Assembly (NCBI RefSeq): GCF_020085105.1
Contig: NC_058053.1
Coordinates: forward strand, 2,853,388-2,917,387
DNA length: 64,000 nt
Direction: 5' to 3'
Source of the DNA: Siniperca chuatsi
Taxonomy: Eukaryota; Chordata; Actinopteri; Centrarchiformes; Sinipercidae
In this document: one piece after another, positions 58,801 to 64,000 of the stretch
Numbering within the stretch: position 1 is the stretch's first letter
How the letters are laid out: each line of letters starts with the position of its first letter
Position numbers and translations under genes: made by a program
Notes under the pieces: generated by a model
The model's database searches: none
What the model was told of the DNA's origin: nothing
The model's input: the letters and a program-made list of their open reading frames with translations, nothing else

Positions 58801-61800
58801 TACACCAACAGGAGGAGGAAGGCTCGTGTAAGCATCTGGTTGGGACACTCACTGGGAGAGCTAGTGCGGACAGCTATTAGCTCAGCGGTACTCACCCAGA
58901 GGAGCAAAGCCCCGAGCAGGGCTGGTGTCGCGGCTGCTCTCGCGACTGGTGTCGCGACTGCAACCCTGACTCATGCTGGGACGGGGAATGCGGCTCCGGG
59001 CTAGCGTGCGGTAGGGAAGAGCAGCAGGAAGAAGAGCTTTACCACACAGGCTGGCTGTCAGGACAACAAGTTAGGTGGGAATGTCAGTGTTCAATCATGG
59101 CAGAATGTGGTGAGAGTCAGAAGTGAGGAAAAGAAGAGGGGTAGAGGTTATGAGAGAAGAAGACTGAAAGTATAAAGCCCTGCAGACTGTACTCCACCTC
59201 GAGGATGCAATATTTATTACACCCAACAAAGTTTTAAATGAAACAAACAAAAAAAACGGGTGACTTTGTTACTCAGAACTTTGCTTATGGCGGTGCTAAA
59301 ATGAGGTTGGCATTAAGAGGAAGGCTATAAGGTCATTAAAATCAAAAGGATTTATTGCCTTGAACACATTAATGTGCTCAGTAAATCATGACTATCATAT
59401 TTTCATCATTTTTGTGAACAAATGCACACTCCGCCCTGAAAGGGTGCTAGACGGAAATTCAGGGGGTTACCACGAGAAATGTCTTGCCAACCCTGCCAAC
59501 AGTCGTTGGCAAGACATGGATGTACAGTGACGGGACGGACAGACCAATCAACTGACATCGTCATCCAGAGGCCCTGCCGCTGCTGCGGCCAAAATATAAA
59601 GGGAAGCAAAGATGGACTGGAGAGAAAATAAGAAGATAAAGAAGAAATGAAAGTGAAGAGTAAAACAGAGAAAGAAGCAGTGGCAGAATGCTGGGTGAGT
59701 GAGTTGGTCAAACAGCATACAGGTTATATAGTCTGGACACTCTAAAGAGCGGCTCGAGCTTCTGTTAACATTCAGACACATGAAAAAAGGATTATAGGGT
59801 TTGTAACTTAGATATTAGGAAAGTAACACATCACACTGTGTTAAAAACTGTAGTAACAGAGTAACATGAACAGTATCGTTATCAAAGCAAACCTGTAAAC
59901 ATTAATAACCACTTTCTTTTGAACAAAATTGGAGGATCTGCAATTAATCAGAAACATTCAACATTTCCTCTTATTGAAACAACTTTTCAATGACGCATAA
60001 AAAAAAGACACAAAATTCTTCCAGTTAAAGACCATCAATCCAACCCTGACTGTCAGGAGAGGTATGACTGCCTGCCATCTACATCAAATGCTGGGATGTA
60101 CAGAGCTAGATAGTCATATGGTATTGGGTTTCTGTCCAATGTTAGCCAGCCACCCTGTTTAGCCCTAATGAGCATGACTACCAAAGAGCAACAATTATTT
60201 TTCTACTTGACAGGATCTCACTGTGTCTGTAGTTTTACCCTCAGTTTCATGGAAGAAAACACACCCATGACCACTGCTCTATGTCAACCAATCATACATA
60301 CTTAGAACAGATCTGTGAGGAATGTTTAGTTGAAGATAAAAACTATGCATGTGTGTACGATTTCATGATGAAAAGAGAACTAGCAGAAGTGAAAACCATC
60401 ACAAATACAGACACTGTGGTCTGTGCAAATAATAAGCCAACAATGCTTTGTGATCTGAGGGCTGCAGTGTTTCACAGGACAAAACAGAAACACGAGTTTC
60501 TCTCTTTATCACAAAGTTAAGATAGGAAAGTCCAGTTTCACTTGTTTTTGACACAAGCCTGTGTCAACTTATGTCACACACTTATCAGTACATGTGTTGA
60601 TGTGCTGTATGGTGACTAGCACACCTGTGTGGTCAGTGATGTGCAGCATTTGACTGGTCAGTGTTACACTGGTTGCTGAGTCTTGTCACAAGGCCTGCAC
60701 ATGGCGTGGATTTGACAAGACACTGTGATAATGTTGTATTTCAGTTTCTTGATTTTCCTTCACTACACACTAGCAGGCAAGCTCACGCTCATGTAGCCAA
60801 TGGAATCAACTAACAAAATGAACGATGCATTGCTTACACAATTAGCATTCTTCATTTGGGGCGTCAAATAATGTCAAACTCAACTTTGTGGAAGAGTAAC
60901 CTGTGACTTACAAAAGCAAGTCACGGTGATTCACTCTTTCAGACGTATACCACATAGACAGTAGTCCTGCAGAACTACAGTAGCTTGTTACTTTAAAAAA
61001 AAAAGAAGAGCGTGACTTAGTGTGTTCCAGAGTCCTGGCCTTACCGAGGCCCAATCGGCTGGGGCTGGTCTCACGGCTGCAGCCCTGGCTGCGAGGGATC
61101 CTGCTGCGCTTGTCTGCCGTCGTGGTGGAGGCCGACACCGTGGCTCGAGGGATCCGGCCATAGCTGCTGTGGCCGAGCAGCTTGCCCGGGGAGCTGGAGC
61201 GACTGCCGGCTGTCGGGAGAGAGAAGACAAACAAGCACAAAAACATGTAGCACGATTAGACAATATTCAGAGTGGCTGAGACGCTGGCTGGGATAAGGGT
61301 AAGGGAGTGGTGCAACCTTTAGTAACTTGCTTGGACTGAGTCAAATCTCAAAACACAAGCCCTGTATCAACAGACCCAATGCTGTGGGGACAGTGTAACA
61401 ACATAAAAGGCAATGCAACATATTATAATGTCTTCCTCTACTTTTAATTTAATTAATCTCAGTGGGGAGTATAAACCTATGTCAGGTATTTCATGGATTT
61501 AGCTATATGTGAATGAATGAATGAATGAATGAATGAATGAATGAATGAATGAATGAATACTATTTTAGTGACAACACAGAAGTTGGAGGCAAACAGAACT
61601 TTACAGGAAATTAAATCAGAGTCTGAATGAAAAAATACAGATGTCACAGCCTGGTCACACAGGATGAGGGGGGCTGGATCCACGTTCTAACTAACTGTGC
61701 TGTGGGGAGACATTTACCGTGGCACCAGTCACCAATGGGAACATACAACGCTTCAACAGTGAAAACAAAGACTACAAAGACAACAAAATGGCTGAAGGAA

Positions 61801-62655
61801 AACATTTCCAACTCCAAACAGCTTCTCAAACTGTGGGGGGAAAGTAATCAGAAATAAAAATGTGTATGTGATGAGCAGAGCATGCTGCTGCTGTACATGG
61901 TGAAACAAAAGATAAGGGGCTAAAAAAAATGGGAAGGCGTGCAAAGCTCTGTGTGCTGGGGGGGCGGTGCTTAGGGATGAGGTGTCTGGCTTGTGATTGG
62001 ATGAAGCTGAGGCCTTACCACTGATGGGATTAGCTGATCTGGATCCTGGATGATGGAAGCAATAGGCAGGACAGGGTGGAGATCGAGAACGGTCAAAATG
62101 AGACAGAAGGGGTTGCGTTTATTGATTTTACCCAGCATGCACTCTGGACGCCTGTGAACATGTTAGCTGTGTACTGATCACTGGCAGATCTCAAGAATAT
62201 ATAGATATAAACAGACACACTTATATTTACATACTTAAAACACAAGCACACATACTGTGCATGCATGTAGGCACACTTGCACAAATACACAAGATTTGTG
62301 AGTGACGAAGTTTTTTCAGGGTGCTGTAGCGCATGAGAAACATCACACATATACAAGAAACAGCAAAACATCTAGTATGATCTTAAAGCCAGTGCAGACA
62401 AAGATCACATATGTGAGTGACACGTATGCAGTAAGCACACACATGGCTGTGTAATGCTGAATGTGTAGCATGTGATTGAAGAGATTCGGACTCTGATTTC
62501 AATACAACTTCACGGTATGAGAGCACGTGTGGGGTGTTTATACGTACGCTGGGACTGGGAGACTACTTTGGCTCGGCTGCGCCCCCTACTGTCCACCACT
62601 GAGGTACTGGCCCCGGTCACACTGCCCGAGCTTTGTCTCCTGGTACGAACACGAC
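34895..62655 (-). CDS. clasp1: CLIP-associating protein 1 (CLASP1), 3' part, 23 exons, 5' end outside the window
   Basis: Twenty-three exons join in a single open frame of 951 residues to the stop at 34895-34897; human CLASP1 is about 1,540 aa, so the missing N-terminal TOG1 and TOG2 domains lie beyond the window. Present: a Ser/Arg-rich region with EB1-binding SxIP motifs (KRSRIPRSQG, RSRIPRPSMS); TOG3 (from SSNWSERKEGLLGLQNLL through LVDFITVHREDLQDWLFVLL to LLHNHLKNSS); a linker; and the C-terminal helical domain that binds CLIP/CENP-E-type partners (HSDLVADLLKELSNHNER to KMKLLNLYIKRAQTT). CLASPs track microtubule plus ends and kinetochores, promote rescue and suppress catastrophe. The end SSSSSDVSSHS and neighbour tfcp2l1 favour CLASP1 over CLASP2. 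At least five exons are multiples of three and frame-neutral, indicating extensive alternative splicing. Teleosts may carry two clasp1 copies; which this is cannot be told. Confidence 0.95.
35080..35250 (+). repeat. Teleost dispersed repeat (TTAAAGGGACAGCTCACCCC-type)
   Basis: Begins with the AAAGGGACAGTTCACCC-like block and continues GAAATACATATTTCACCTCT. In the last clasp1 intron. Confidence 0.5.
35746..35763. repeat. GT microsatellite
   Basis: Nine TG units; reads as (CA)n in the clasp1 transcript, about 30 nt after the donor at 35792. Confidence 0.9.
35793..35909 (-). CDS. clasp1: clasp1 exon (C-terminal domain)
   Basis: It encodes GYDNTESSVRKASVFCLVAI, YSVIGEDLKPHLAQLTGSK; phase 0 at both ends. 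Acceptor CCTGCAG, donor GTACTG. It is flanked by complementary UG and CA repeats in the pre-mRNA. Confidence 0.97.
35946..35976. repeat. CA microsatellite with AAACAC interruptions
   Basis: Reads as (UG)n in the clasp1 transcript, about 37-67 nt above the acceptor of the 35793-35909 exon. Confidence 0.9.
36399..36605 (-). CDS. clasp1: clasp1 exon (C-terminal domain)
   Basis: It encodes VVRAAEEAASTLAGSIHPEQ, CIKVLCPIVQTADYPINLAA, IKMQTKVIERIAKDSLLQLL, PDIIPGLLQ. Acceptor TTGTAG, donor GTCGGC. Confidence 0.97.
37591..38109. mobile_element. MITE, second copy of the 23547-24283 family
   Basis: Starts TTGAAGCTGCA and ends TGCAGCTTTAA, with the shared interior blocks and no SINE inside. Its right end stops only about 50 bp from the donor of the clasp1 exon 38158-38286. 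Confidence 0.65.
38158..38286 (-). CDS. clasp1: clasp1 exon (C-terminal domain)
   Basis: It encodes HIIRAMALRVLKEILRNQPA, RFKNYAELTIMKTLEAHKDS, HKE. Acceptor CCCCAG, donor GTATAC; phase 0 at both ends. Confidence 0.97.
38558..38748 (-). CDS. clasp1: clasp1 exon, start of C-terminal domain
   Basis: It encodes GQDHSDLVADLLKELSNHNE, RSEERKGALVELLKITREDS, LAVWDEHFKTILLLLLETLG, DKD. Acceptor GAGCAG is pyrimidine-poor; donor GTACGT. Confidence 0.95.
38749..39871 (-). other. clasp1 intron
   Basis: AT-rich, with a short TA run near 39414-39432. A degenerate CAGTCAGT-type repeat occupies 39773-39857 beside the 57-nt cassette exon. Confidence 0.5.
39773..39857. repeat. Degenerate CAGT/CAGTCAGA tandem repeat
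   Basis: At least ten CAGTC/CAGTN units. In the transcript it is a GACTG/ACTGACTG-rich tract starting about 15 nt after the donor of the 57-nt clasp1 exon. Confidence 0.8.
39872..39928 (-). CDS. clasp1: clasp1 57-nt cassette exon
   Basis: It encodes (C)RRQESGENKMMLPKVFAP, phase 1 at both ends. Skipping joins EQFRD to FGQDHSDL; inclusion adds 19 residues in frame. Acceptor TCTCCAG after a pyrimidine-rich stretch, donor GTAAAG. It is accepted for its splice sites, open frame and phase fit; I do not firmly recall this peptide from mammals. Confidence 0.7.
41072..41318 (-). CDS. clasp1: clasp1 exon (linker)
   Basis: It encodes AGREGVASSPGSDARLGLDM, VEGGRTALDNKTSLLNTPSP, RSFSGPRSREFAPYGYGETI, CTYDKSALKEAVFDDDVEQF, RD. 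Acceptor CTTACAG, donor GTGAGT; phase 0 in, phase 1 out. Confidence 0.94.
42436..42583 (-). CDS. clasp1: clasp1 exon (linker)
   Basis: It encodes MMEYDTENMNSEEIYSSLRG, VTEAIQSFSYRSQEDLNEPI, RQEGKRDDA. Acceptor GGTAG, donor GTAAGT. Confidence 0.95.
42987..43112 (-). CDS. clasp1: clasp1 126-nt cassette exon with proline tract
   Basis: It encodes (S)RLWGWGVDGLSKHPPAP, seven prolines, then HSTPAAPSLRVLRRAYSP(S). Phase 2 at both ends and 126 nt, so it can be skipped, joining SPS directly to MMEYDTEN as in shorter vertebrate isoforms. Acceptor CAACAG is weakly pyrimidine-supported; donor GTAAAG. Confidence 0.85.
43734..43840 (-). CDS. clasp1: clasp1 exon (linker)
   Basis: It encodes GSPSNTIGRTPPRHTPSRTS, PLTSPTNCSHGGLSP(S). 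Ser/Thr/Pro-rich linker after TOG3. Acceptor TTCCAG, donor GTAGCT; phase 0 in, phase 2 out. Confidence 0.93.
43960..44024 (+). repeat. SINE 3' tail fragment
   Basis: GAGCGTTTTGAGTGGTCGGA, AGGCGCTATACAAGTACAGT and CCATTTACCATT match the tail of the SINE at 23767-24046. Confidence 0.6.
44100..46440 (-). other. Large clasp1 intron, mostly unrecognised
   Basis: No exon seen. The part near 44110-44330 (GCGGCCGCCGCTCAGCCCGG, then AT-rich ending TTTTAATAAATGCTTG) looks like a dispersed repeat of unknown class. GATTGTGGGGTGTCTG occurs twice (45799 and 46187). Confidence 0.45.
46491..46640 (-). CDS. clasp1: clasp1 exon (end of TOG3)
   Basis: It encodes AAQVVLIALFELNTPEFTML, LGALPKTFQDGATKLLHNHL, KNSSNTSSSV. 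Acceptor CCTCCAG, donor GTAAGT. The upstream intron is about 3.7 kb and carries fold-back repeats. Confidence 0.95.
47904..48327. mobile_element. Fold-back MITE with long terminal inverted repeats
   Basis: The ends CAGTGGCCACTTTCTTAGGT and ACCTAACAAAGTGGCCACTG are inverted partners, and the similarity continues about 85 bp inward (ATTGCAATACAACAG against GTTGGATTGCAT). An inner inverted pair (GTACTGGACTAC, GTCCAGTAC) makes the whole element self-complementary. No coding capacity. Confidence 0.75.
48487..48559. repeat. Perfect palindrome, 34-bp arms and 5-bp loop
   Basis: Left arm 48487-48520 (starts TTACATGTACACTACAC), loop TATCC, right arm 48526-48559 (ends GTGTAGTGTACATGTAA). All 34 positions pair. 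The loop region TTTATCCAAAGC is a core seen in other teleost repeats. Confidence 0.9.
50348..50491 (-). CDS. clasp1: clasp1 exon (TOG3)
   Basis: It encodes VKVAILKYIESLARQMDPTD, FVNSSETRLAVSRIITWTTE, PKSSDVRK; phase 0 at both ends. Acceptor CTTTAG, donor GTAGGC. Confidence 0.96.
50604..50682 (-). CDS. clasp1: clasp1 exon (TOG3)
   Basis: It encodes (R)ESFPFDQQFNILMRFIVD, QTQTPNLK. Acceptor CTGTCAG, donor GTAAAG. Confidence 0.95.
51214..51377 (-). CDS. clasp1: clasp1 exon (TOG3)
   Basis: It encodes VFSMFLETLVDFITVHREDL, QDWLFVLLTQLLKKMGADLL, GSVQAKVQKALDIT(R). Acceptor TCTCAG, donor GTCTGA. Confidence 0.96.
51667..51730 (-). CDS. clasp1: clasp1 exon (TOG3)
   Basis: It encodes (S)RVELKRLCEIFTRMFADPHSK, 64 nt, phase 2 in, phase 0 out. 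Acceptor TTCCAG, donor GTAAAG. Confidence 0.95.
52041..52454 (-). pseudogene. L1-type LINE ORF2 C-terminal fragment
   Basis: A 137-codon open frame contains AKKTILLNWKDKRKLSINHW, LLTDHANREKLTSTLEDNL and FIQSWF, resembling the C-terminal region after the reverse transcriptase in L1-clade LINEs. An A-rich stretch (51960-52015 region, T-rich on the element strand side) follows the stop. It is a 5'-truncated copy with no reverse transcriptase left, in a clasp1 intron and in the same orientation as the gene. Confidence 0.6.
52835..53682. mobile_element. Non-autonomous hAT-type element, about 850 bp
   Basis: The left end AGGCCTGTCGCGATAATTAC and right end, with GGACAATATATCGTCCAATA and ACAGGCCAGTCCT, are decayed inverted partners of the common AGGCCTGTCACGATAA terminus. 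No transposase frame was found. Confidence 0.6.
54542..54786 (-). CDS. clasp1: clasp1 exon, start of TOG3
   Basis: It encodes RKPLRRRYESPGMYSDDDAN, SDASSACSERSYGSRNGGIP, HYLRQTEDVAEILNHCASSN, WSERKEGLLGLQNLLKSQRI (L). This begins TOG3. Acceptor TTCACAG, donor GTGGGA. Confidence 0.96.
55464..55487 (-). CDS. clasp1: clasp1 24-nt microexon
   Basis: Eight codons, LLGDSRNK, phase 0 at both ends, between EAAVADAL and RKPLRRRYE. Alternative LLGD-type inserts at exactly this point occur in vertebrate CLASPs. Acceptor CATTACAG, donor GTAGTT; a long pyrimidine tract precedes it. Confidence 0.82.
55869..55895. repeat. TA microsatellite
   Basis: About 13 TA units in a clasp1 intron. Confidence 0.95.
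56218..56275 (+). repeat. LINE 3' tail (Rex1-like)
   Basis: AGTTTCCCCTCGGGGATCAA followed by TAAAGTATTTGA is the characteristic 3' end of a teleost LINE family with a short hairpin tail. AT-rich sequence above it (55920-56215) may belong to the same insertion. Confidence 0.65.
56935..57038 (-). CDS. clasp1: clasp1 exon
   Basis: It encodes (D)RYGLIHQARISASVNAMRV, LNTGTEVEAAVADAL. SVNAMRVL and EAAVADAL are conserved. Acceptor GTCTAG, donor GTAAGT; phase 1 in, phase 0 out. Confidence 0.93.
57824..57835. repeat. G12 homopolymer
   Basis: Reads C12 in the clasp1 transcript, about 40 nt after the donor of the 63-nt cassette exon. Confidence 0.9.
57873..57935 (-). CDS. clasp1: clasp1 63-nt cassette exon
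   Basis: It encodes (A)SRRHSRSTSALSTADPHSQS, phase 1 at both ends, between the GFAPL exon and the RYGL exon. A similar SRRHSRSTSALSTAE insert is known as an alternative segment of vertebrate CLASPs. Acceptor CCTGCAG, donor GTGACC (weak). Confidence 0.8.
58896..59000 (-). CDS. clasp1: clasp1 exon with second SxIP motif
   Basis: It encodes (A)RSRIPRPSMSQGCSRDTSR, ESSRDTSPARGFAPL. The SRIP motif and SQGCSRD repeat the preceding exon's SRIPRSQGCSRE. Ser-rich phosphorylation sites of this type control CLASP plus-end binding in mammals. Confidence 0.93.
59001..61044 (-). other. clasp1 intron
   Basis: A 2-kb intron with a short 13-bp inverted repeat at 59479-59517 and no exon with acceptable splice sites. 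Confidence 0.5.
61045..61209 (-). CDS. clasp1: clasp1 exon with first SxIP motif
   Basis: It encodes AGSRSSSPGKLLGHSSYGR through TTTADKRSRIPRSQGCSRE to PSRLGL. SRIP in basic context is an EB1-binding SxIP motif. Acceptor CGACAG, donor GTAAGG; phase 1 at both ends, 165 nt. Confidence 0.93.
61511..61558. repeat. GAAT tetranucleotide microsatellite, 12 units
   Basis: Twelve perfect GAAT units in the clasp1 intron before the first SxIP exon. Confidence 0.97.
62019..62045 (-). CDS. clasp1: clasp1 27-nt microexon
   Basis: It encodes (R)SRSANPIS, phase 1 at both ends, so inclusion adds nine residues without changing frame. Acceptor CATCCAG, donor GTAAGG. The RSRSANP block is present in vertebrate CLASP1. 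It is far below normal ORF-finding size. Confidence 0.8.
62548..62655 (-). CDS. clasp1: clasp1 exon (first in window)
   Basis: It encodes (G)RVRTRRQSSGSVTGASTS, VVDSRGRSRAKVVSQSQ(R). Acceptor TGTCCAG, donor GTACGT; phase 1 at both ends. The basic RTRRQSSGS and GRSRAKVVSQSQ blocks are conserved CLASP1 sequence. Confidence 0.92.
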
Positions 62656-64000
62656 CTGGACAGCAAGGGAAGGAGCAAGAGAGGGGGGAGGGAAGACAGG
62701 CAGTGGGAGTTTAGTCCACTTGAATTACTTAAATGTGTTCACCCCAACCCTGGACAGAGATGCTGAAGAAGAAAAGGTCTGGGGAGACAGAATGAGGAGA
62801 CCTGGATGAGGGGATAGAGTCCCCCTGAAAACACACAGGAGGGAAACAGACAAACCTGGGTCCATTAATATTTGCAAATAATTCTCAGCATTCATTTTAA
62901 CCTGCAACCTGTAAGCACAGTTAGTGCTAGCTAAGACATGAACCACAGAAAAACACAAGTTAAGTGACTTTTAAGTACTTGTGTCATATCCCACTTGTGT
63001 GCCTTAATGTGCTAAAACAAACCATAAGAAATATTGGCAAACTTTTCGACCCAGGTCTGGAGAAAGACGGACAAACAAGGAATATCCTTTGTAGCTGCCT
63101 ATATGCTATGCTTATAGGCAGAACCTGCAAACATAAGGAATACTCATTTGAATTTATTCACATTTTCACATTACTCACTTCCTACAATGAATAGAAAAAT
63201 ATTCTGTATTGGAAGTTAAGCTAATAAAAAACATTTGTCTACTCCGTTAGCCTTCTTGATTCAAACCAATCCGTACTGCTAGCTGCAAGACAAAAGGCTA
63301 GCTTTAGGCTACAGGTGTCCATTAGCTTCAGTGACAAATGCTAACTAGTTTTTTGTTTTTTTTCCAAATACAACCCTTTTCTTTTTATAAGAAAAACTAA
63401 AATATCTTTCAATTCTAGTGTCAACAGCCCTTTTAACATAAATGAAGGCAATTTGTAGTGAAAGCCATTTGAGTTTGGTTTAACATAGTTTACGCACATG
63501 TGCTGGCAAAAAATAAACTTTGTTCCCACTCTCACTTCCAAAGCACCATTATAAAATGTGAGGTGTGATAAAAATGAGGGCCGCTGCGACCAGCGAGTCT
63601 GCTAGTCCGTTGGAGGATTTTATAATAAGTTGAGGGCTGATTTGACTTGTGGGTGACTGACAAGAAAAAAAGGCTCTGTAGTATGAAACCTTACGATGGT
63701 GTGATTCTCTCTCAATTCATGCCACATCATATACACTTCAGAACTGTCCAAGACTTTGAAAGACGCTGACCAGATTTAGCAACCCTGAGGATACGCCACA
63801 TAACAAAGGACAGTTAAAAGCTTGTGTAGGATGTCAAATTTGGCCCCCATTTATTTCATGAAACACTGCAGTGCACCGACTGTTAGAGTGGCGCATCAAT
63901 TTCTGTGAAGCAATAAAGAAACCAAGAAAGAAAGAAGAAAACAACCTTCTCTATCAACTTAAACACAGCCCTACAGTGTGAAACAGTAACGTCGGACTTG
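62656..64000 (-). other. clasp1 intron continuing beyond the window
   Basis: No exon with CLASP sequence is visible here, so the preceding exon must lie past 64000. No repeat family recognised. Confidence 0.55.

Noticed and set aside
59460..59580. Possible extra clasp1 exon
   Set aside because: A GTAACC donor-like site is present, but no acceptor or CLASP-like peptide accompanies it.
61511..61558. CRISPR-like short repeat array
   Set aside because: It is a simple GAAT microsatellite; nothing in the window has repeat-spacer structure.
34895..62655. CLASP2 as the identity of the microtubule-binding protein
   Set aside because: The C-terminal serine run with DVSSHS, the SYGSRNGGIPHYLRQTEDVAE block and linkage to tfcp2l1 fit CLASP1 better. 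A tree would settle it.
34895..64000. RNU4ATAC (U4atac snRNA), which lies within human CLASP1
   Set aside because: No stretch resembling it was recognised in the clasp1 introns present; it may be in the missing 5' part or elsewhere.

Overview
The window is nuclear DNA from a bony fish, most likely a percomorph teleost. Genes are split by GT-AG introns, the base composition is AT-rich, and the intergenic DNA and introns are full of short teleost repeats: a tRNA-derived SINE, hAT-type non-autonomous elements, fold-back MITEs, an L1-type LINE 3' end and a Rex1-like LINE tail. No bacterial, organellar or viral genome features were seen. No search could be run, so family assignments rest on reading the translated exons against remembered family sequence. 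Layout: positions 1-9480 are intergenic, repeat-rich, with one unusually GC-rich unique block (5130-5960) that may be a conserved regulatory element. Positions 9493-16700 hold one minus-strand samd9-like gene: a 1,505-codon main exon, a small first coding exon at 15015-15079, a decayed tandem copy of that exon at 15166-15227, a probable non-coding leader near 16523, and IRF/ISRE-like motifs just upstream. Positions 19030-31350 hold tfcp2l1 on the minus strand, reconstructed as 15 coding exons giving 471 residues. Positions 32260 to the window end hold the 3' part of clasp1 on the minus strand, reconstructed as 23 coding exons (about 951 residues plus stop) that stay in frame throughout; its 5' half lies beyond position 64000. 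How they relate: the tfcp2l1-clasp1 order and shared orientation match the human 2q14.2 neighbourhood (GLI2-TFCP2L1-CLASP1), which supports these paralogue names over UBP1 and CLASP2. The samd9-like gene is not part of the human arrangement and sits on the side where GLI2 would be expected. The three genes are functionally unrelated: an interferon-linked antiviral/translation-control effector, a CP2-family transcription factor of pluripotency and epithelia, and a microtubule plus-end stabiliser. The most interesting features are the duplicated leader exon of the samd9-like gene, several frame-neutral micro- or cassette exons in clasp1 with striking flanking intronic tracts, a U12-like splice donor in tfcp2l1, and a perfect 34-bp palindrome in a clasp1 intron.
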